A stretch of DNA of 40,880 bases from Hyphomonadaceae bacterium (GCA_014324115.1 JACOMS010000004.1:1-40880), one strand, 5' to 3'. Counted from the first letter of the stretch, positions 32,877 through 40,880 are shown. Numbers and translations: made by a program. Notes: generated from the sequence alone by a model not told the origin.

Positions 32877-33874
32877 CAGGCTTGCTCCGGCTTATGTTCC
32901 CGGGAGAGCAACCGCTTTATGACGGCATCAATATCTTCGCTCCCATCCAGAACACTGGCCATCGCCGAACAAATCGGCATGTCCACACAGGATTGTCGCG
33001 CAAGCTGCCTGAGTGCGGGGGCTGTCTCAACTCCCTCGGTGACGGAGACACGGGCGGCCATGATACTTTCAAGGCTCTCGCCCCGCCCCAGTGCCATGCC
33101 GCAGGACATATTCCGTGATATTTCACTGGAACACGTCAGCACCAGATCACCTAAACCGCACATTCCGATGAGTGTTTCCGGCCGACACCCCAGCGCCTTA
33201 CCCAACCGTGTCATCTCGGCGAAGCCGCGCGTGATAATCGCGGCATGGGCCGAGCGGCCCAACCCCCGCCCCGCAACAACACCGCAAACAATGGCCAGAA
33301 CATTCTTGACCGCACCGCCGATTTCCGCGCCCAGCACATCGCCTGTGTAGTAGGGTCGGAAATGCGGGGCGGCAAGGGACTGTACCAGCCGGGCCCCCAC
33401 ATCCCGGTCGGCGCAGGCAAGGGTGACAGCCGTCGGTAGGCCTTTGACCACATCGACCGCAAAACTGGGCCCGGACAAAACGGCGGGTATGGAGGAAGGT
33501 AACTCATCCGCCAGAACCTCGCTCATAAATTTCAATGAACTGATTTCAATCCCCTTGGAACAGAGGATGACCGGCAATCCATCTTTTGCATACGGGGCAA
33601 AATTCCTCAAGGTCCGGCGCATGTTCTGCGCGGGCGTCGCCACCAATACGGCGTCAGAGCCTGACAGGTCGGTGAAATCCGATGTGGCCGAAATGGTTTC
33701 GTTCAAGGCATGCCCGGCCAGGTAATGTGTGTTTTCATGCCGGCTGTTGATTGCAGCCGCACATTCCGGTTCGTGGGCCCAAATTGTGATATTGCGCCCT
33801 GAATTCGTCAAGGTCTGCGCCAGCGCCGTACCCCAGGCACCAGCGCCGATAATACCGATATTCTGATAGCTCAT
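32876..33874 (-). CDS. gpsA: Glycerol-3-phosphate dehydrogenase [NAD(P)+]
   Basis: The 332-residue enzyme reduces dihydroxyacetone phosphate to sn-glycerol 3-phosphate for phospholipid synthesis. The N-terminal Rossmann motif IGAGAWGTALA, the substrate-site GPSFAVDVVKGLPTA, the catalytic lysine in EIGGAVKNVLAI and GMCGLGDLVLTC are all present. Length is normal. The start overlaps the tsaD stop (ATGA). Confidence 0.96.
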   Translation of the reverse strand: MSYQNIGIIGAGAWGTALAQTLTNSGRNITIWAHEPECAAAINSRHENTHYLAGHALNETISATSDFTDLSGSDAVLVATPAQNMRRTLRNFAPYAKDGLPVILCSKGIEISSLKFMSEVLADELPSSIPAVLSGPSFAVDVVKGLPTAVTLACADRDVGARLVQSLAAPHFRPYYTGDVLGAEIGGAVKNVLAIVCGVVAGRGLGRSAHAAIITRGFAEMTRLGKALGCRPETLIGMCGLGDLVLTCSSEISRNMSCGMALGRGESLESIMAARVSVTEGVETAPALRQLARQSCVDMPICSAMASVLDGSEDIDAVIKRLLSREHKPEQA

Positions 33875-34998
33875 GACTTTGCACCCTTTTTACCGCAGCC
33901 GCTAACGGGGTCGGATTTCGCAGCCTGTTCATCCAGTGGCCAGCGGGGGCGGGCCCTGGTGTTCAAGGGGTCGGACTGGCCCTTTTCAAATCGTTCCAAT
34001 CCGGCCAGCGCAATCATGGCGGCGTTGTCCGTGCAGTATTTTAGCGGCGGTACAATAAGCCTGAAATTTTGTTGTTCGCACACATCAACAAGAACACTGC
34101 GAATGGCCTGATTGGCCGCAACACCCCCGGCAACAACAAGACGGTGGGAGCTTTCGGGTTCCTTGAGCTGTTTTCGGTAAATCGGTATGGCGTTCTTAAT
34201 TCTGTCCACAATGATATCGCAAACAGCCTGCTGGAAGCTCGCGCAGATATCGGCTTTGGCCTGTCCGGATTTGTCAGAACTGTCAAAAGCACGCGCAACA
34301 GCCGTCTTTAAGCCGGACAGCGAAAAATTGGCATGATCAGTACCGGAGTAGGGTCTGGGAAAGTCATAGGTACCTGCATCGCCTGTTGCGGCGAGATTTT
34401 CCACTTTCGGCCCGCCGGGAAAACCCAAACCCATAACTTTGGCCGTTTTATCAAACGCTTCACCGAGGGCATCGTCGACTGTGCTGCCGATGCGCGTATA
34501 GTCACCCAGGCCGTGCACGCCAATCAGCTGCGTGTGCCCGCCGGAGACCAGCAGAAGCAAATTGGGAAATGCGTAGTTTTTTTCTGTCAGGCGCGGCGAC
34601 AGGGCGTGTCCCTCCAGGTGATTTACGGCCAGGAGCGGGATATCCAGAGCCAGGGCCAGACCTTTGGCACACATCAAACCTGTGATCACACCTCCAATCA
34701 GGCCGGGGCCTGATGTGGCGGCGACGCCATCCAAATCGACATAGTTGATACCTGCTTCATCCACGGCCGCTCTGATGACGGTGTCTATTTTGGCAGTATG
34801 GGCTCTCGCGGCGATTTCCGGCACGATACCGCCATAAGGTGTATGCTCCCTGAGTTGGGTTGCCACGATTGATGACAATATCTCGGTGCGCTGCCTGTCC
34901 CGACGCAACACGGCTGCAGCCGTTTCATCACAGCTCGACTCAATGCCAAGTATCGTGATCGGCTCTTGCTTTTCCCTCTGTCTCGACGCTAACGCCAT
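33871..34998 (-). CDS. tsaD: tRNA N6-adenosine threonylcarbamoyltransferase
   Basis: About 375 residues. TsaD transfers the threonylcarbamoyl group in t6A37 formation on ANN-decoding tRNAs. ILGIESSCDETAAAVL opens the ASKHA fold. The metal site NHLEGHALSP, LLLVSGGHTQL, LGEAFDKTAKVMGLGFPGG and VAGGVAANQAIR are conserved. ATG at 34998 is preferred; the ORF-track TTG at 35034 would overlap hemC. A hydrophilic tail follows the RARPRWPLD end. It is divergent from hemC with 30 bp between starts. tRNA-Thr, a t6A substrate class, lies 4 kb away. Confidence 0.95.
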   Translation of the reverse strand: MALASRQREKQEPITILGIESSCDETAAAVLRRDRQRTEILSSIVATQLREHTPYGGIVPEIAARAHTAKIDTVIRAAVDEAGINYVDLDGVAATSGPGLIGGVITGLMCAKGLALALDIPLLAVNHLEGHALSPRLTEKNYAFPNLLLLVSGGHTQLIGVHGLGDYTRIGSTVDDALGEAFDKTAKVMGLGFPGGPKVENLAATGDAGTYDFPRPYSGTDHANFSLSGLKTAVARAFDSSDKSGQAKADICASFQQAVCDIIVDRIKNAIPIYRKQLKEPESSHRLVVAGGVAANQAIRSVLVDVCEQQNFRLIVPPLKYCTDNAAMIALAGLERFEKGQSDPLNTRARPRWPLDEQAAKSDPVSGCGKKGAKS

Positions 34999-35028
34999 CG
35001 ACCGTCTGTTAGTGAGAGTTTGTTCCGG

Positions 35029-35970
35029 ATGCAACGCCCGATCAGAATAGGCACACGAGGATCACCCCTGGCACTCCGTCAGGCGCGATTGGTACAATCC
35101 CGTCTGGCGGAGTATTTTGGCATGGATGAAAATGAACTCGAAATATATCTGCCGATCCATGTCTTCCGGACTTCCGGCGACAGGCTGAAAGGTACTTTGC
35201 CGGATTTTGGCGGCAAGGGGCTGTTTACCAGGGAGCTTGAGGAGGCGCTCGTGTTCGGGCGCATTGACATAGCCGTGCATTCAATGAAAGACGTGCCGAC
35301 AATCCGGCAGAACGGCTTGGCTATTTCCACGGTCCTGGAGCGCGAGGACCCGCGCGATGCGTTTATTTCCGATCGATTCAGGACCGTCATGTCTTTGCCG
35401 CAGGAAGCGGTGGTTGGCACAGCCTCATTGAGGCGTCGTGCCCAACTCGCCCATAGGCGCCCGGATATCCGGTTTACACTTTTACGCGGGAATATCGGCA
35501 CACGTCTGACGAAACTGCAGGCGGGCATGTGTGATGGAACATTTCTGGCTCTGGCCGGATTGAAACGGCTCAATAAGGAAGATGTCATCAGCGAAGTTCT
35601 GGGTGCCGATGTCATGCTGAATGCGCCGGCCCAAGGTGCTATCGGGATCGAAATTCGCAAAAACGATGAATTCACCCAAAGTGCCGTCGATCCCCTCAAC
35701 CACCCCGAAGTCACACAAGCCGTTGTCACCGAGCGGGCATTTTTACAGGCGCTGGACGGATCCTGTCGCACGCCTGTGGCCGCTTTGGCAGAAATTTCCG
35801 ACAACACGTTGCATTTCCGCGGCGAAGCCTTGTCAAGAGACGGACAGCTTCGTTTTCACCGGGATGTGAGCACCACCGTTTGCGGCATTAAAGACTGTAT
35901 TGCCCTTGGCCGTGAAACCGGTCTTGATATCAGGGCCGAGATCGGTGACCGGAATATCTGGGATGAATGA
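35029..35970 (+). CDS. hemC: Hydroxymethylbilane synthase (porphobilinogen deaminase)
   Basis: The 313-residue enzyme polymerises four porphobilinogen units. RIGTRGSPLALRQA opens domain 1. HSMKDVP carries the catalytic Asp, GTASLRRRAQL binds pyrroles, and the cofactor-attaching Cys246 is in LDGSCRTPV. ATG at 35029 is chosen over the TTG at 35020. It overlaps hemD by 8 nt. First gene of hemC-hemD-mitofilin-HemY, divergent from tsaD, with both promoters squeezed into or beyond a 30-bp gap. Confidence 0.96.
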   Translation: MQRPIRIGTRGSPLALRQARLVQSRLAEYFGMDENELEIYLPIHVFRTSGDRLKGTLPDFGGKGLFTRELEEALVFGRIDIAVHSMKDVPTIRQNGLAISTVLEREDPRDAFISDRFRTVMSLPQEAVVGTASLRRRAQLAHRRPDIRFTLLRGNIGTRLTKLQAGMCDGTFLALAGLKRLNKEDVISEVLGADVMLNAPAQGAIGIEIRKNDEFTQSAVDPLNHPEVTQAVVTERAFLQALDGSCRTPVAALAEISDNTLHFRGEALSRDGQLRFHRDVSTTVCGIKDCIALGRETGLDIRAEIGDRNIWDE

Positions 35971-36643
35971 GGTAACAGTCTGGATAACCCGCACCCTGCC
36001 CGGTGCAGAAAAGTCGGCAACAGCCTTTCAACAGGCCGGGTTCCGAACCGTTGTTGCCCCTCTTCTGAAAATTGGACGGCCCGCCATATTACCTCGAATG
36101 CCTGAAGATGACGCCGTCCTGATTTTCACCTCCGGCAACGGAGTCGATGCTTTTTGTAACCTGACGCAGGACCGTCACTGGCCCGTCGTGACGGTCGGCG
36201 ATGCCACCGCGCAACGTGCCGGATCAGAGGCATTCAGGACAGTACATTCTGCCGCGGGAGATTGGGCAGATGTGGTTAAATCCATCCGGTTCCTGTTCAA
36301 ACCGGATCAATTTCCGATCCGCCATATCGGCGGTCAACATGTGCGGGGACGAATCGTGGAAACGCTTGCAAAGGCCGGATATGACGCCCGTCTTGACATC
36401 TGTTACCGATCCTGGCCCGTTCATGACCTCCCGGAACTGGACTGGGTAACCATAACCCACATTGCGTTATATTCGCCAATGGCCGCGCATACGCTTGCTG
36501 AATTTTCGCCCAACGTCTTGAAAATGACCTCTGTTTCCATCAGTCCCGCCACCGATGCGGCGTTGGAAAAACTGGAATTTGCGGACCGTCTGGTTGCAAT
36601 GACCCCGGATGAACCCGCCATGTTGACCGCGCTTGGTGCTTGA
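35963..36643 (+). CDS. hemD: Uroporphyrinogen-III synthase
   Basis: The 226-residue protein is poorly conserved, as is usual for HemD. It has the two-lobed pattern with ITRTLPGAEKSATAFQQAGF at the start, AVLIFTSGNGVDAF in lobe 1, a GGQHVRGRIVETLAKAGYDA inter-lobe turn and YSPMAAHTL in lobe 2. It closes hydroxymethylbilane with ring D inversion. Its start (MNEVTVWITRT) at 35963 overlaps hemC and is preferred over the ORF-track start at 35900. Context makes the assignment firm. Confidence 0.9.
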   Translation: MNEVTVWITRTLPGAEKSATAFQQAGFRTVVAPLLKIGRPAILPRMPEDDAVLIFTSGNGVDAFCNLTQDRHWPVVTVGDATAQRAGSEAFRTVHSAAGDWADVVKSIRFLFKPDQFPIRHIGGQHVRGRIVETLAKAGYDARLDICYRSWPVHDLPELDWVTITHIALYSPMAAHTLAEFSPNVLKMTSVSISPATDAALEKLEFADRLVAMTPDEPAMLTALGA

Positions 36644-36675
36644 TTGACGCCTGCCCGCGGCGCTAGACATGAGCC

Positions 36676-37638
36676 GTGACAGATTTGGAAGACACTACAC
36701 GCTGTGAAGATATATCCGGGGGGGCGCAGGATGCCCCCGAACAGGATACTGATGAGAGACATCCGTATGCCGCCCGCAAAGGTGTCGGCCTGGGTACGGT
36801 TTTTCTGTTTTCGGGTATCGCCGCAGGAACGGGTACGATTGGCGGATACCTGCTTTCAAAACACATGGCTTTTCAGACGGATATTGCTCAATATGAAGCG
36901 TCGGCAAACGCACTGAAAACTCAAATCGAAGACATAAATTCCGATCTCCGGGCCTGGACAACCCGTATGAATCTTCTCGACACGGAATTGCAATCGCTAA
37001 AGTCCCGGCCCACCCCGGCCTTATCCGAAGATGGCTTTTCAGACATCATTACAAGATTGGACGCGTTGGAAACCCGGGTGACCACATTCGGCGGCGCAAC
37101 ACCGGAACCCGGCCTGACAGTCATGCCCGATACCCCCGCGACCGGTGCCGACATTATCAAATCCCTGCAAACCCGACTGGCCGACCTGACGACACGCATC
37201 GAAATTCTGGAAACGACCGGCCTTGATGTTACAGCCATGAAGACAGAGCTCACAACCCTGCAAACCCGTATCGGTACGATTGCGTCGAATACGTCGAAAC
37301 AGTTTACGTCGGCAACCCGGCGTATTGGCGCTATTGAGGAACAGATTGAGGATATGGTCAAATCCCCGTCGGCTCACATCCTGCCGCCATTCCCGAGGGA
37401 GGCCGTGCTCACGGCCTTGTCCAGGCCAGGTCATCCCGGGCAGGGCTGGTTTTCCCGCGCCTTGGGTAAACATGTGGTCATCCGGGATGATGGTGCCATT
37501 GCAATGGTGGAGAACATCGAGTCATTGATTGCCAGGGGTGACATCACGTCGGCGCTCGAAATGACCAATGATTGGCCCGAGTCGGCCCGCAATGCGGCAA
37601 AAGACTGGATATCGGCTGCGCACAGCGCTGTAAATTGA
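36676..37638 (+). CDS. Mitofilin/Mic60-like inner membrane protein
   Basis: The 320-residue protein has an acidic N-terminus, one membrane helix (about 39-60, GTVFLFSGIAAGTGTIGGYLL), a long coiled coil (about 64-115 and 155-230) rich in Thr-Arg-Leu heptads and a C-terminal domain with AVLTALSRPGHPGQGWFSRAL and ENIESLIARGDITSALEM. This layout and the hemD-x-hemY location match the alphaproteobacterial homologues of mitochondrial Mic60, which shape inner membrane invaginations. The start is a GTG about 30 bp after hemD. Sequence similarity in this family is low, so the call leans on architecture and synteny. Confidence 0.8.
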   Translation: MTDLEDTTRCEDISGGAQDAPEQDTDERHPYAARKGVGLGTVFLFSGIAAGTGTIGGYLLSKHMAFQTDIAQYEASANALKTQIEDINSDLRAWTTRMNLLDTELQSLKSRPTPALSEDGFSDIITRLDALETRVTTFGGATPEPGLTVMPDTPATGADIIKSLQTRLADLTTRIEILETTGLDVTAMKTELTTLQTRIGTIASNTSKQFTSATRRIGAIEEQIEDMVKSPSAHILPPFPREAVLTALSRPGHPGQGWFSRALGKHVVIRDDGAIAMVENIESLIARGDITSALEMTNDWPESARNAAKDWISAAHSAVN

Positions 37639-37648
37639 GGGGCCTGCC

Positions 37649-39115
37649 GTGACGAAATATGTGATTTTTGTTCTCGTTCTCATTGCAGTGCTCGCCGTAT
37701 TTCTGGTCTTGATTGGCGATGATGCACGGCTGGTTATAACCTCCTCGGCCGATAGCGGGCTTTTGGCCATAAACGGGATTGATATGAGCTGGCAGTCTGC
37801 CATCTTTGTTTTTACGCTTTTCATCATGGGGCTGCTGGCATTCTGGAGCTTCATTACGTGGATATGGCGCCTGCCGGATCGCTTGCGAGCGGGTCTGGGA
37901 CTGCGTCGCTATAATCAGGCTCTGGATGCCATGGAAGAAACATTACTCGCCGCTGCGGATGGAGATGTCGTCAGGTCACGCCGCCGGGCGAAGAAAATGC
38001 GCGAACTTGTCAAGAGCGAATCCCTGGGCCGGGTTATTTCCGCGCAAGCGGCCGTGATCAGCGGCGACCAGGCCGAGGCTGTCAACCAGTACCGCGCCAT
38101 GCTGGATGACGAAAAAACCCTCCTGACGGCACGGCGGGGCTTGGCGCAGCAGTGTTTGATGAGCGGCGATCTGGCCGGGGTCATGGAACATGCCGGGACC
38201 ACCTATCAGGATAACAAAAACGCCGCTTGGGAGTTTGATGCGCTGTTCCAGGCACAGGTTTCGGACGGACGCTGGTCTGAGGCGCTGGAAACTCTTGATC
38301 TGGGCCTGAAACGCAAGCATGTTGACCGGGATGTCGGCCAACGCCGCCGTGCTGTGTTGGAAACAGCGGAAGCCGCCCGTCTGGTCGGCACAGGTGATCT
38401 GCCTGCTGCCGCAGATATGGCCGACCGGGCGGCACAGGCGGCACCGGAGTTCACCCCCGCCGTAGCCTTGGCGGCCAATCTGCATGTGCGGCAGGGTGAG
38501 ATACGAAAGGCCGTGAGCGTGATTGAAAAAGCCTGGAGCGTCCGGCCACACCCGGCGCTCGGTATTGCTTATCGTTCCGCGATTGAAGGCTTGTCCGAAA
38601 AAGACCGCGCCAGGCGCATGAACCAGCTCCTCAAGACAAATCCGGATCACCGTGAGACCAGAATTCTTGAAATAGAAAATGCACTGCATGCGGGTGACGC
38701 GGTGGCGGCCTGGTCGGAACTGTCTCCGCTGTTGCAGAATACAGAACCCACAACGCGGCTCTGCCTGCTCGCGGCAGCAGCTGAAACGATGCTTGAAAAC
38801 CCGGTGGATGCAGCCGTCTGGACACGACGGGCGGCCACGGCAGCATCTGAACCGGATTGGGCAGATATCGCTCCGGATGGGGGTGCTTTTGATTACGAAG
38901 ACAAAGACTGGCGTCGGCTTGTGTTCAGTTACGGCGAAACCGGTGATCTGATCCATCCGCGCTTTGAAACCGGCGCTGCTTTGAAACCGGTACTGGACGA
39001 AAAAACGAACACAGGGTCTGTCCGGTCCGGTGAGGACAAAACAGATAACCCGCCCGAAGCCACTGACGGGGCAACCGGCGGCCGGATCATCGGGCCCAGC
39101 GGTCCTGCCCCGTGA
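37649..39115 (+). CDS. hemY: HemY-like TPR membrane protein
   Basis: The 488-residue protein has two N-terminal membrane helices (about 4-24 and 50-72) separated by a short periplasmic loop. RRYNQALDAMEETLLAAADGD then opens a long TPR/SEL1-type helical repeat region, and a Pro/Asp-rich tail closes it. HemY_N-domain proteins occur with hemC/hemD across Proteobacteria; despite the name this is not the protoporphyrinogen oxidase HemY of Gram-positives, and the function is unclear. A GTG start with GAGGGG upstream lies 10 bp after the mitofilin-like gene. Confidence 0.88.
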   Translation: MTKYVIFVLVLIAVLAVFLVLIGDDARLVITSSADSGLLAINGIDMSWQSAIFVFTLFIMGLLAFWSFITWIWRLPDRLRAGLGLRRYNQALDAMEETLLAAADGDVVRSRRRAKKMRELVKSESLGRVISAQAAVISGDQAEAVNQYRAMLDDEKTLLTARRGLAQQCLMSGDLAGVMEHAGTTYQDNKNAAWEFDALFQAQVSDGRWSEALETLDLGLKRKHVDRDVGQRRRAVLETAEAARLVGTGDLPAAADMADRAAQAAPEFTPAVALAANLHVRQGEIRKAVSVIEKAWSVRPHPALGIAYRSAIEGLSEKDRARRMNQLLKTNPDHRETRILEIENALHAGDAVAAWSELSPLLQNTEPTTRLCLLAAAAETMLENPVDAAVWTRRAATAASEPDWADIAPDGGAFDYEDKDWRRLVFSYGETGDLIHPRFETGAALKPVLDEKTNTGSVRSGEDKTDNPPEATDGATGGRIIGPSGPAP

Positions 39116-39200
39116 CCAAACAAGGCGCCGGGCCGGGACAAAGCGGAAAATTTCCGGGAACGACAAGGTACGGCAGAGCAAAATCAACGCTCCCGGGTAT

Positions 39201-39216
39201 AGCTGTCCCGACAGCT
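39201..39216. terminator. Hairpin between HemY-like gene and tRNA-Thr
   Basis: AGCTGT-CCCG-ACAGCT is a perfect 6-bp stem with a 4-base loop, located after the HemY-like stop and after the 3' end of the minus-strand tRNA. There is no T-run on either strand, so it is a weak bidirectional terminator or processing structure at best. Confidence 0.3.
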
Positions 39217-39247
39217 CTCCGAAATCAGTCCGCAGGACCGATGGCGC

Positions 39248-39323
39248 TGGTGCCGCATAGGTGACTTGAACACCTGACCCCCGCATTACGAATGCGATGC
39301 TCTACCGGCTGAGCTAATGCGGC
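39248..39323 (-). tRNA. tRNA-Thr (anticodon CGT)
   Basis: The minus strand folds into a full cloverleaf. The acceptor stem is GCCGCAT with ATGCGGC, the D arm GCTC-AGCCGGTA-GAGC and the anticodon stem TCGCA/TGCGG around loop TTCGTAA (anticodon CGT). The T arm AGGTG-TTCAAGT-CACCT follows, with discriminator A and an encoded CCA. It reads ACG codons. Length is 76 nt. As a threonine tRNA (ANN decoder) it is an expected t6A substrate of the TsaD system encoded nearby. It stands alone. Confidence 0.96.
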
Positions 39324-39405
39324 TTGTTCAGCGCAAGGGCGACATAATCCAGCCGCTTTGTCAAAACAAGTGGTAATCGGCGGACTCATTCATTCGGAAT
39401 TCGTA

Positions 39406-39621
39406 ATGGATAGCCCGGCCTCCGGCGCTTTTTTCGAACCCGCGCCTTCGCTGGATGCCTTGCCGTTTTGTGACTTCCGCACAGGTACCAGACACCCGCG
39501 CGCCGGGCCCGGAAACGGTGCAAATCCCGAAATCCCGGCGAATCCGGATAAATTCGCAACAGTCTTTTATCTTGAAGATGTCGTTGACGCTGTACTACAG
39601 ATTTTGAATAACCCGTCGTGA
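39406..39621 (+). CDS. Small hypothetical ORF
   Basis: A 71-codon frame (MDSPASGAFFEPAPS...) with a GGAA six bases before the ATG and generally GC-rich third positions. It ends in a short helix-like segment FATVFYLEDVVDAVLQIL. The Pro/Gly-rich middle has no recognised domain. It fills most of the 365 bp between tRNA-Thr and the repeat protein. It may be a real small gene, a degraded fragment or chance. Confidence 0.3.
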   Translation: MDSPASGAFFEPAPSLDALPFCDFRTGTRHPRAGPGNGANPEIPANPDKFATVFYLEDVVDAVLQILNNPS

Positions 39622-39641
39622 TTGATGCCGGGTGACGGGCC

Positions 39642-39668
39642 GGGCGCAGGGCTCGCCCTTACTTTATG
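39642..39668 (+). terminator. Weak terminator-like hairpin
   Basis: GGGCG-CAGGGCT-CGCCC is followed by the T-rich TTACTTTAT, just after the small ORF and just before the ribosome-binding site of the repeat protein. The stem is only 5 bp and the tail is interrupted. Confidence 0.3.
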
Positions 39669-39688
39669 CTCTGAGAGGAGAGAAATTC

Positions 39689-40880
39689 ATGGAATCCATA
39701 CTTCGCAAACTCCGGATTATTAAAGCGGAACGTGCCGTTGAGGGCGCCGCGGCGAAACCCGCAAAGTCGGTTGTTCCGGCTATCCTGCTGAAGAGTCTTG
39801 TTCTGGTGGCAGCTGTTGGTTCGGCGCCGCACGCTTCGGGTCAGGCCGGGCCGGCATTCACACCGGCCGCAATTACCGTAAGGGCAGGAGAGCCGCCCCT
39901 TAGCGTAGTACTCAGCAATTGGTCTGGACCTGTCACCTGTGGAGTTGGCCGACTCAGATTTTTCAATCAAGGTCCGACTCGTAGGGCTGAATACATTCCG
40001 CCGGACAATCCAGAGGTTACCAACACTGAGTGCTTTGTGGTTGACGACGAAAGCGTAAGATTAGCCACACTCCGAATCACCTTCGGGGATGATACCACGG
40101 CCCCTGTGCTGGAATTCGATCCGTCGGAGATCAGCGTGGATTCGGGCGCGACGGCGGTGTCGACATTCACCGCGACGGATAATGTGGCTATTACGACCGG
40201 ACCCGCGGTCACATGCACGCAGGGTTCCTATGACCCGGATACCAAAACCTACACCGCGCCTGTTGTCAGCGTTGATACCACGGCTACGTGCAGGGCAAGA
40301 GCTCTGGATTTTGCCGGCAATATAGGCGAGGCCACACTCACGGTTTCCATCGCCAGGGAAACAACGCCGCCGGTTGTCACCTTCACTCCGGGGACCCTGA
40401 CCGTGGCTTCGGGCGCGACCGCGGCGTCAACCCTCACCGCGACGGATAATGTGGCTGTTACGACCGGGCCCGATGTGACATGTGATGCGGGTTCCTTTGC
40501 CAACAACACCTACACCGCGCCTGCGGTCAGTGCCGACACCACGGCGACGTGCACAGCCACGGCTTCTGATGCGGCCGGGAATGAGGGTACAGCCGCGCTT
40601 ATGGTTTCCATCACCGCTCCTCCGGACACAACATCGCCGGTTGTCACCTTCAGCCCGGATACCCTGACTGTTATCTCGGGCACCACAGCTTCGGTAACAC
40701 TCACCGCGACGGATAATGTGGGTGTTACGACCGGGCCCGATGTGACATGTGATGCGGGTTCGTTTGCGAACAACACCTACACCGCGCCCGTTCGCGGCTT
40801 TTATACCTTTTTTACGTGTACGGCAACGGCAACCGATGCGGCCGGGAATACAGGCAGAGCCACACTGAGGGGTGGCGTCT
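39689..40880 (+). CDS. Secreted protein with tandem Ig-like repeats (3' partial)
   Basis: The frame starts at ATG 39689 after a strong GAGGAGAG site and is open to the window end (397 codons), so the ORF track omitted it. A long basic n-region and hydrophobic core (PAILLKSLVLVAAVGSA) lead to a probable signal cleavage near PHASGQA. An Ig-like or linker segment comes next, and then three repeats with the same plan: TTxPVxxFxPxxLTVxSGxTA, TATDNVxxTTGPxVTC, YTAPxxSxDTTATC and ATDxAGNxGxATL. Repeats 1 and 2 are each exactly 267 bp. Each repeat keeps a cysteine pair. It is probably a surface or extracellular adhesin-like protein; the C-terminus and any secretion or anchor domain lie outside. Confidence 0.8.
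   Translation, partial: MESILRKLRIIKAERAVEGAAAKPAKSVVPAILLKSLVLVAAVGSAPHASGQAGPAFTPAAITVRAGEPPLSVVLSNWSGPVTCGVGRLRFFNQGPTRRAEYIPPDNPEVTNTECFVVDDESVRLATLRITFGDDTTAPVLEFDPSEISVDSGATAVSTFTATDNVAITTGPAVTCTQGSYDPDTKTYTAPVVSVDTTATCRARALDFAGNIGEATLTVSIARETTPPVVTFTPGTLTVASGATAASTLTATDNVAVTTGPDVTCDAGSFANNTYTAPAVSADTTATCTATASDAAGNEGTAALMVSITAPPDTTSPVVTFSPDTLTVISGTTASVTLTATDNVGVTTGPDVTCDAGSFANNTYTAPVRGFYTFFTCTATATDAAGNTGRATLRGGV
40094..40880 (+). repeat. 267-bp tandem coding repeats
   Basis: Three consecutive units begin at 40094, 40361 and 40628 (the third is cut by the window end). Units 2 and 3 are nearly identical over long stretches, such as CGACGGATAATGTG and ACGACCGGGCCCGATGTGAC, implying recent duplication. 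The units keep frame with the repeat protein. Confidence 0.85.

Noticed and set aside
37976-39286. 436-codon minus-strand ORF opposite the HemY-like gene
   Set aside because: The plus strand encodes a family-matching TPR membrane protein in a conserved operon; the long antisense frame is a by-product of GC-rich codons.
1-40880. CRISPR array, prophage or integrase-bounded island
   Set aside because: No regularly spaced short repeats, phage structural genes or integrase were found; the only direct repeats are the 267-bp coding units at the right edge.

Overview
The window is a stretch of alphaproteobacterial chromosome. The evidence is gene order as much as protein similarity. It carries blocks that recur in that class: mutM - enoyl-CoA hydratase - rpsT; degP - rarA - crcB - rluC - ATP12; ETF-QO - TPR lipoprotein - ispE; polyprenyl synthase / DUF2007 / glyQ - glyS - ppdK; and yciI - gpsA - tsaD facing hemC - hemD - mitofilin-like - HemY-like. 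The genus cannot be fixed from the sequence. Coding density is high, GC is clearly above 50 percent, and many neighbours overlap by 1-11 nt, so most genes are in translationally coupled operons.

Layout. 1-672 is scar tissue: the last 56 codons of an IS5-type transposase, then a start-less, internally deleted 3' end of a DUF1156 DNA methyltransferase gene. 746-1750 is an alpha/beta hydrolase. 1858-3967 is the minus-strand mutM/ECH/rpsT block. 4042-7749 holds ygfZ-GNAT-tag and a KAS III-like gene followed by an HD hydrolase. 7839-9086 is a CNT nucleoside transporter, divergent from degP across the longest simple intergenic region. 9515-15363 is degP, rarA, (tesB opposite), crcB, rluC, ATP12. 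15448-19060 reads as an accessory insertion: a family 4-type UDG with no Fe-S ligands, a fused RimB-RimK ligase, a TM2 protein, an AT-rich gene remnant and an orphan lipoprotein. 19223-24548 is ETF-QO, TPR lipoprotein, ispE and a membrane sugar-phosphate transferase. 24545-32582 is polyprenyl synthase, DUF2007, glyQS, ppdK and a cell wall hydrolase. 32586-39115 is the yciI-gpsA-tsaD operon and the divergent haem-related operon. 39248-39323 is tRNA-Thr(CGT). The window ends inside a secreted protein with 267-bp tandem Ig-like repeats.

Together the core genes cover translation (rpsT, glyQS, tsaD, rluC, tRNA-Thr, rimK), DNA repair (mutM, tag, udg, rarA), envelope quality control and lipids (degP, gpsA, tesB, KAS III), isoprenoid and quinone synthesis with electron entry (ispE, polyprenyl synthase, ETF-QO) and tetrapyrrole synthesis (hemC, hemD). 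I see no intact undescribed multi-gene system. The most unusual material is the eroded defence gene at the left edge, the Fe-S-less UDG beside the RimB-RimK fusion and TM2/remnant cluster, and the repeat protein at the right edge. The last bases of that repeat protein look like sequencing error.
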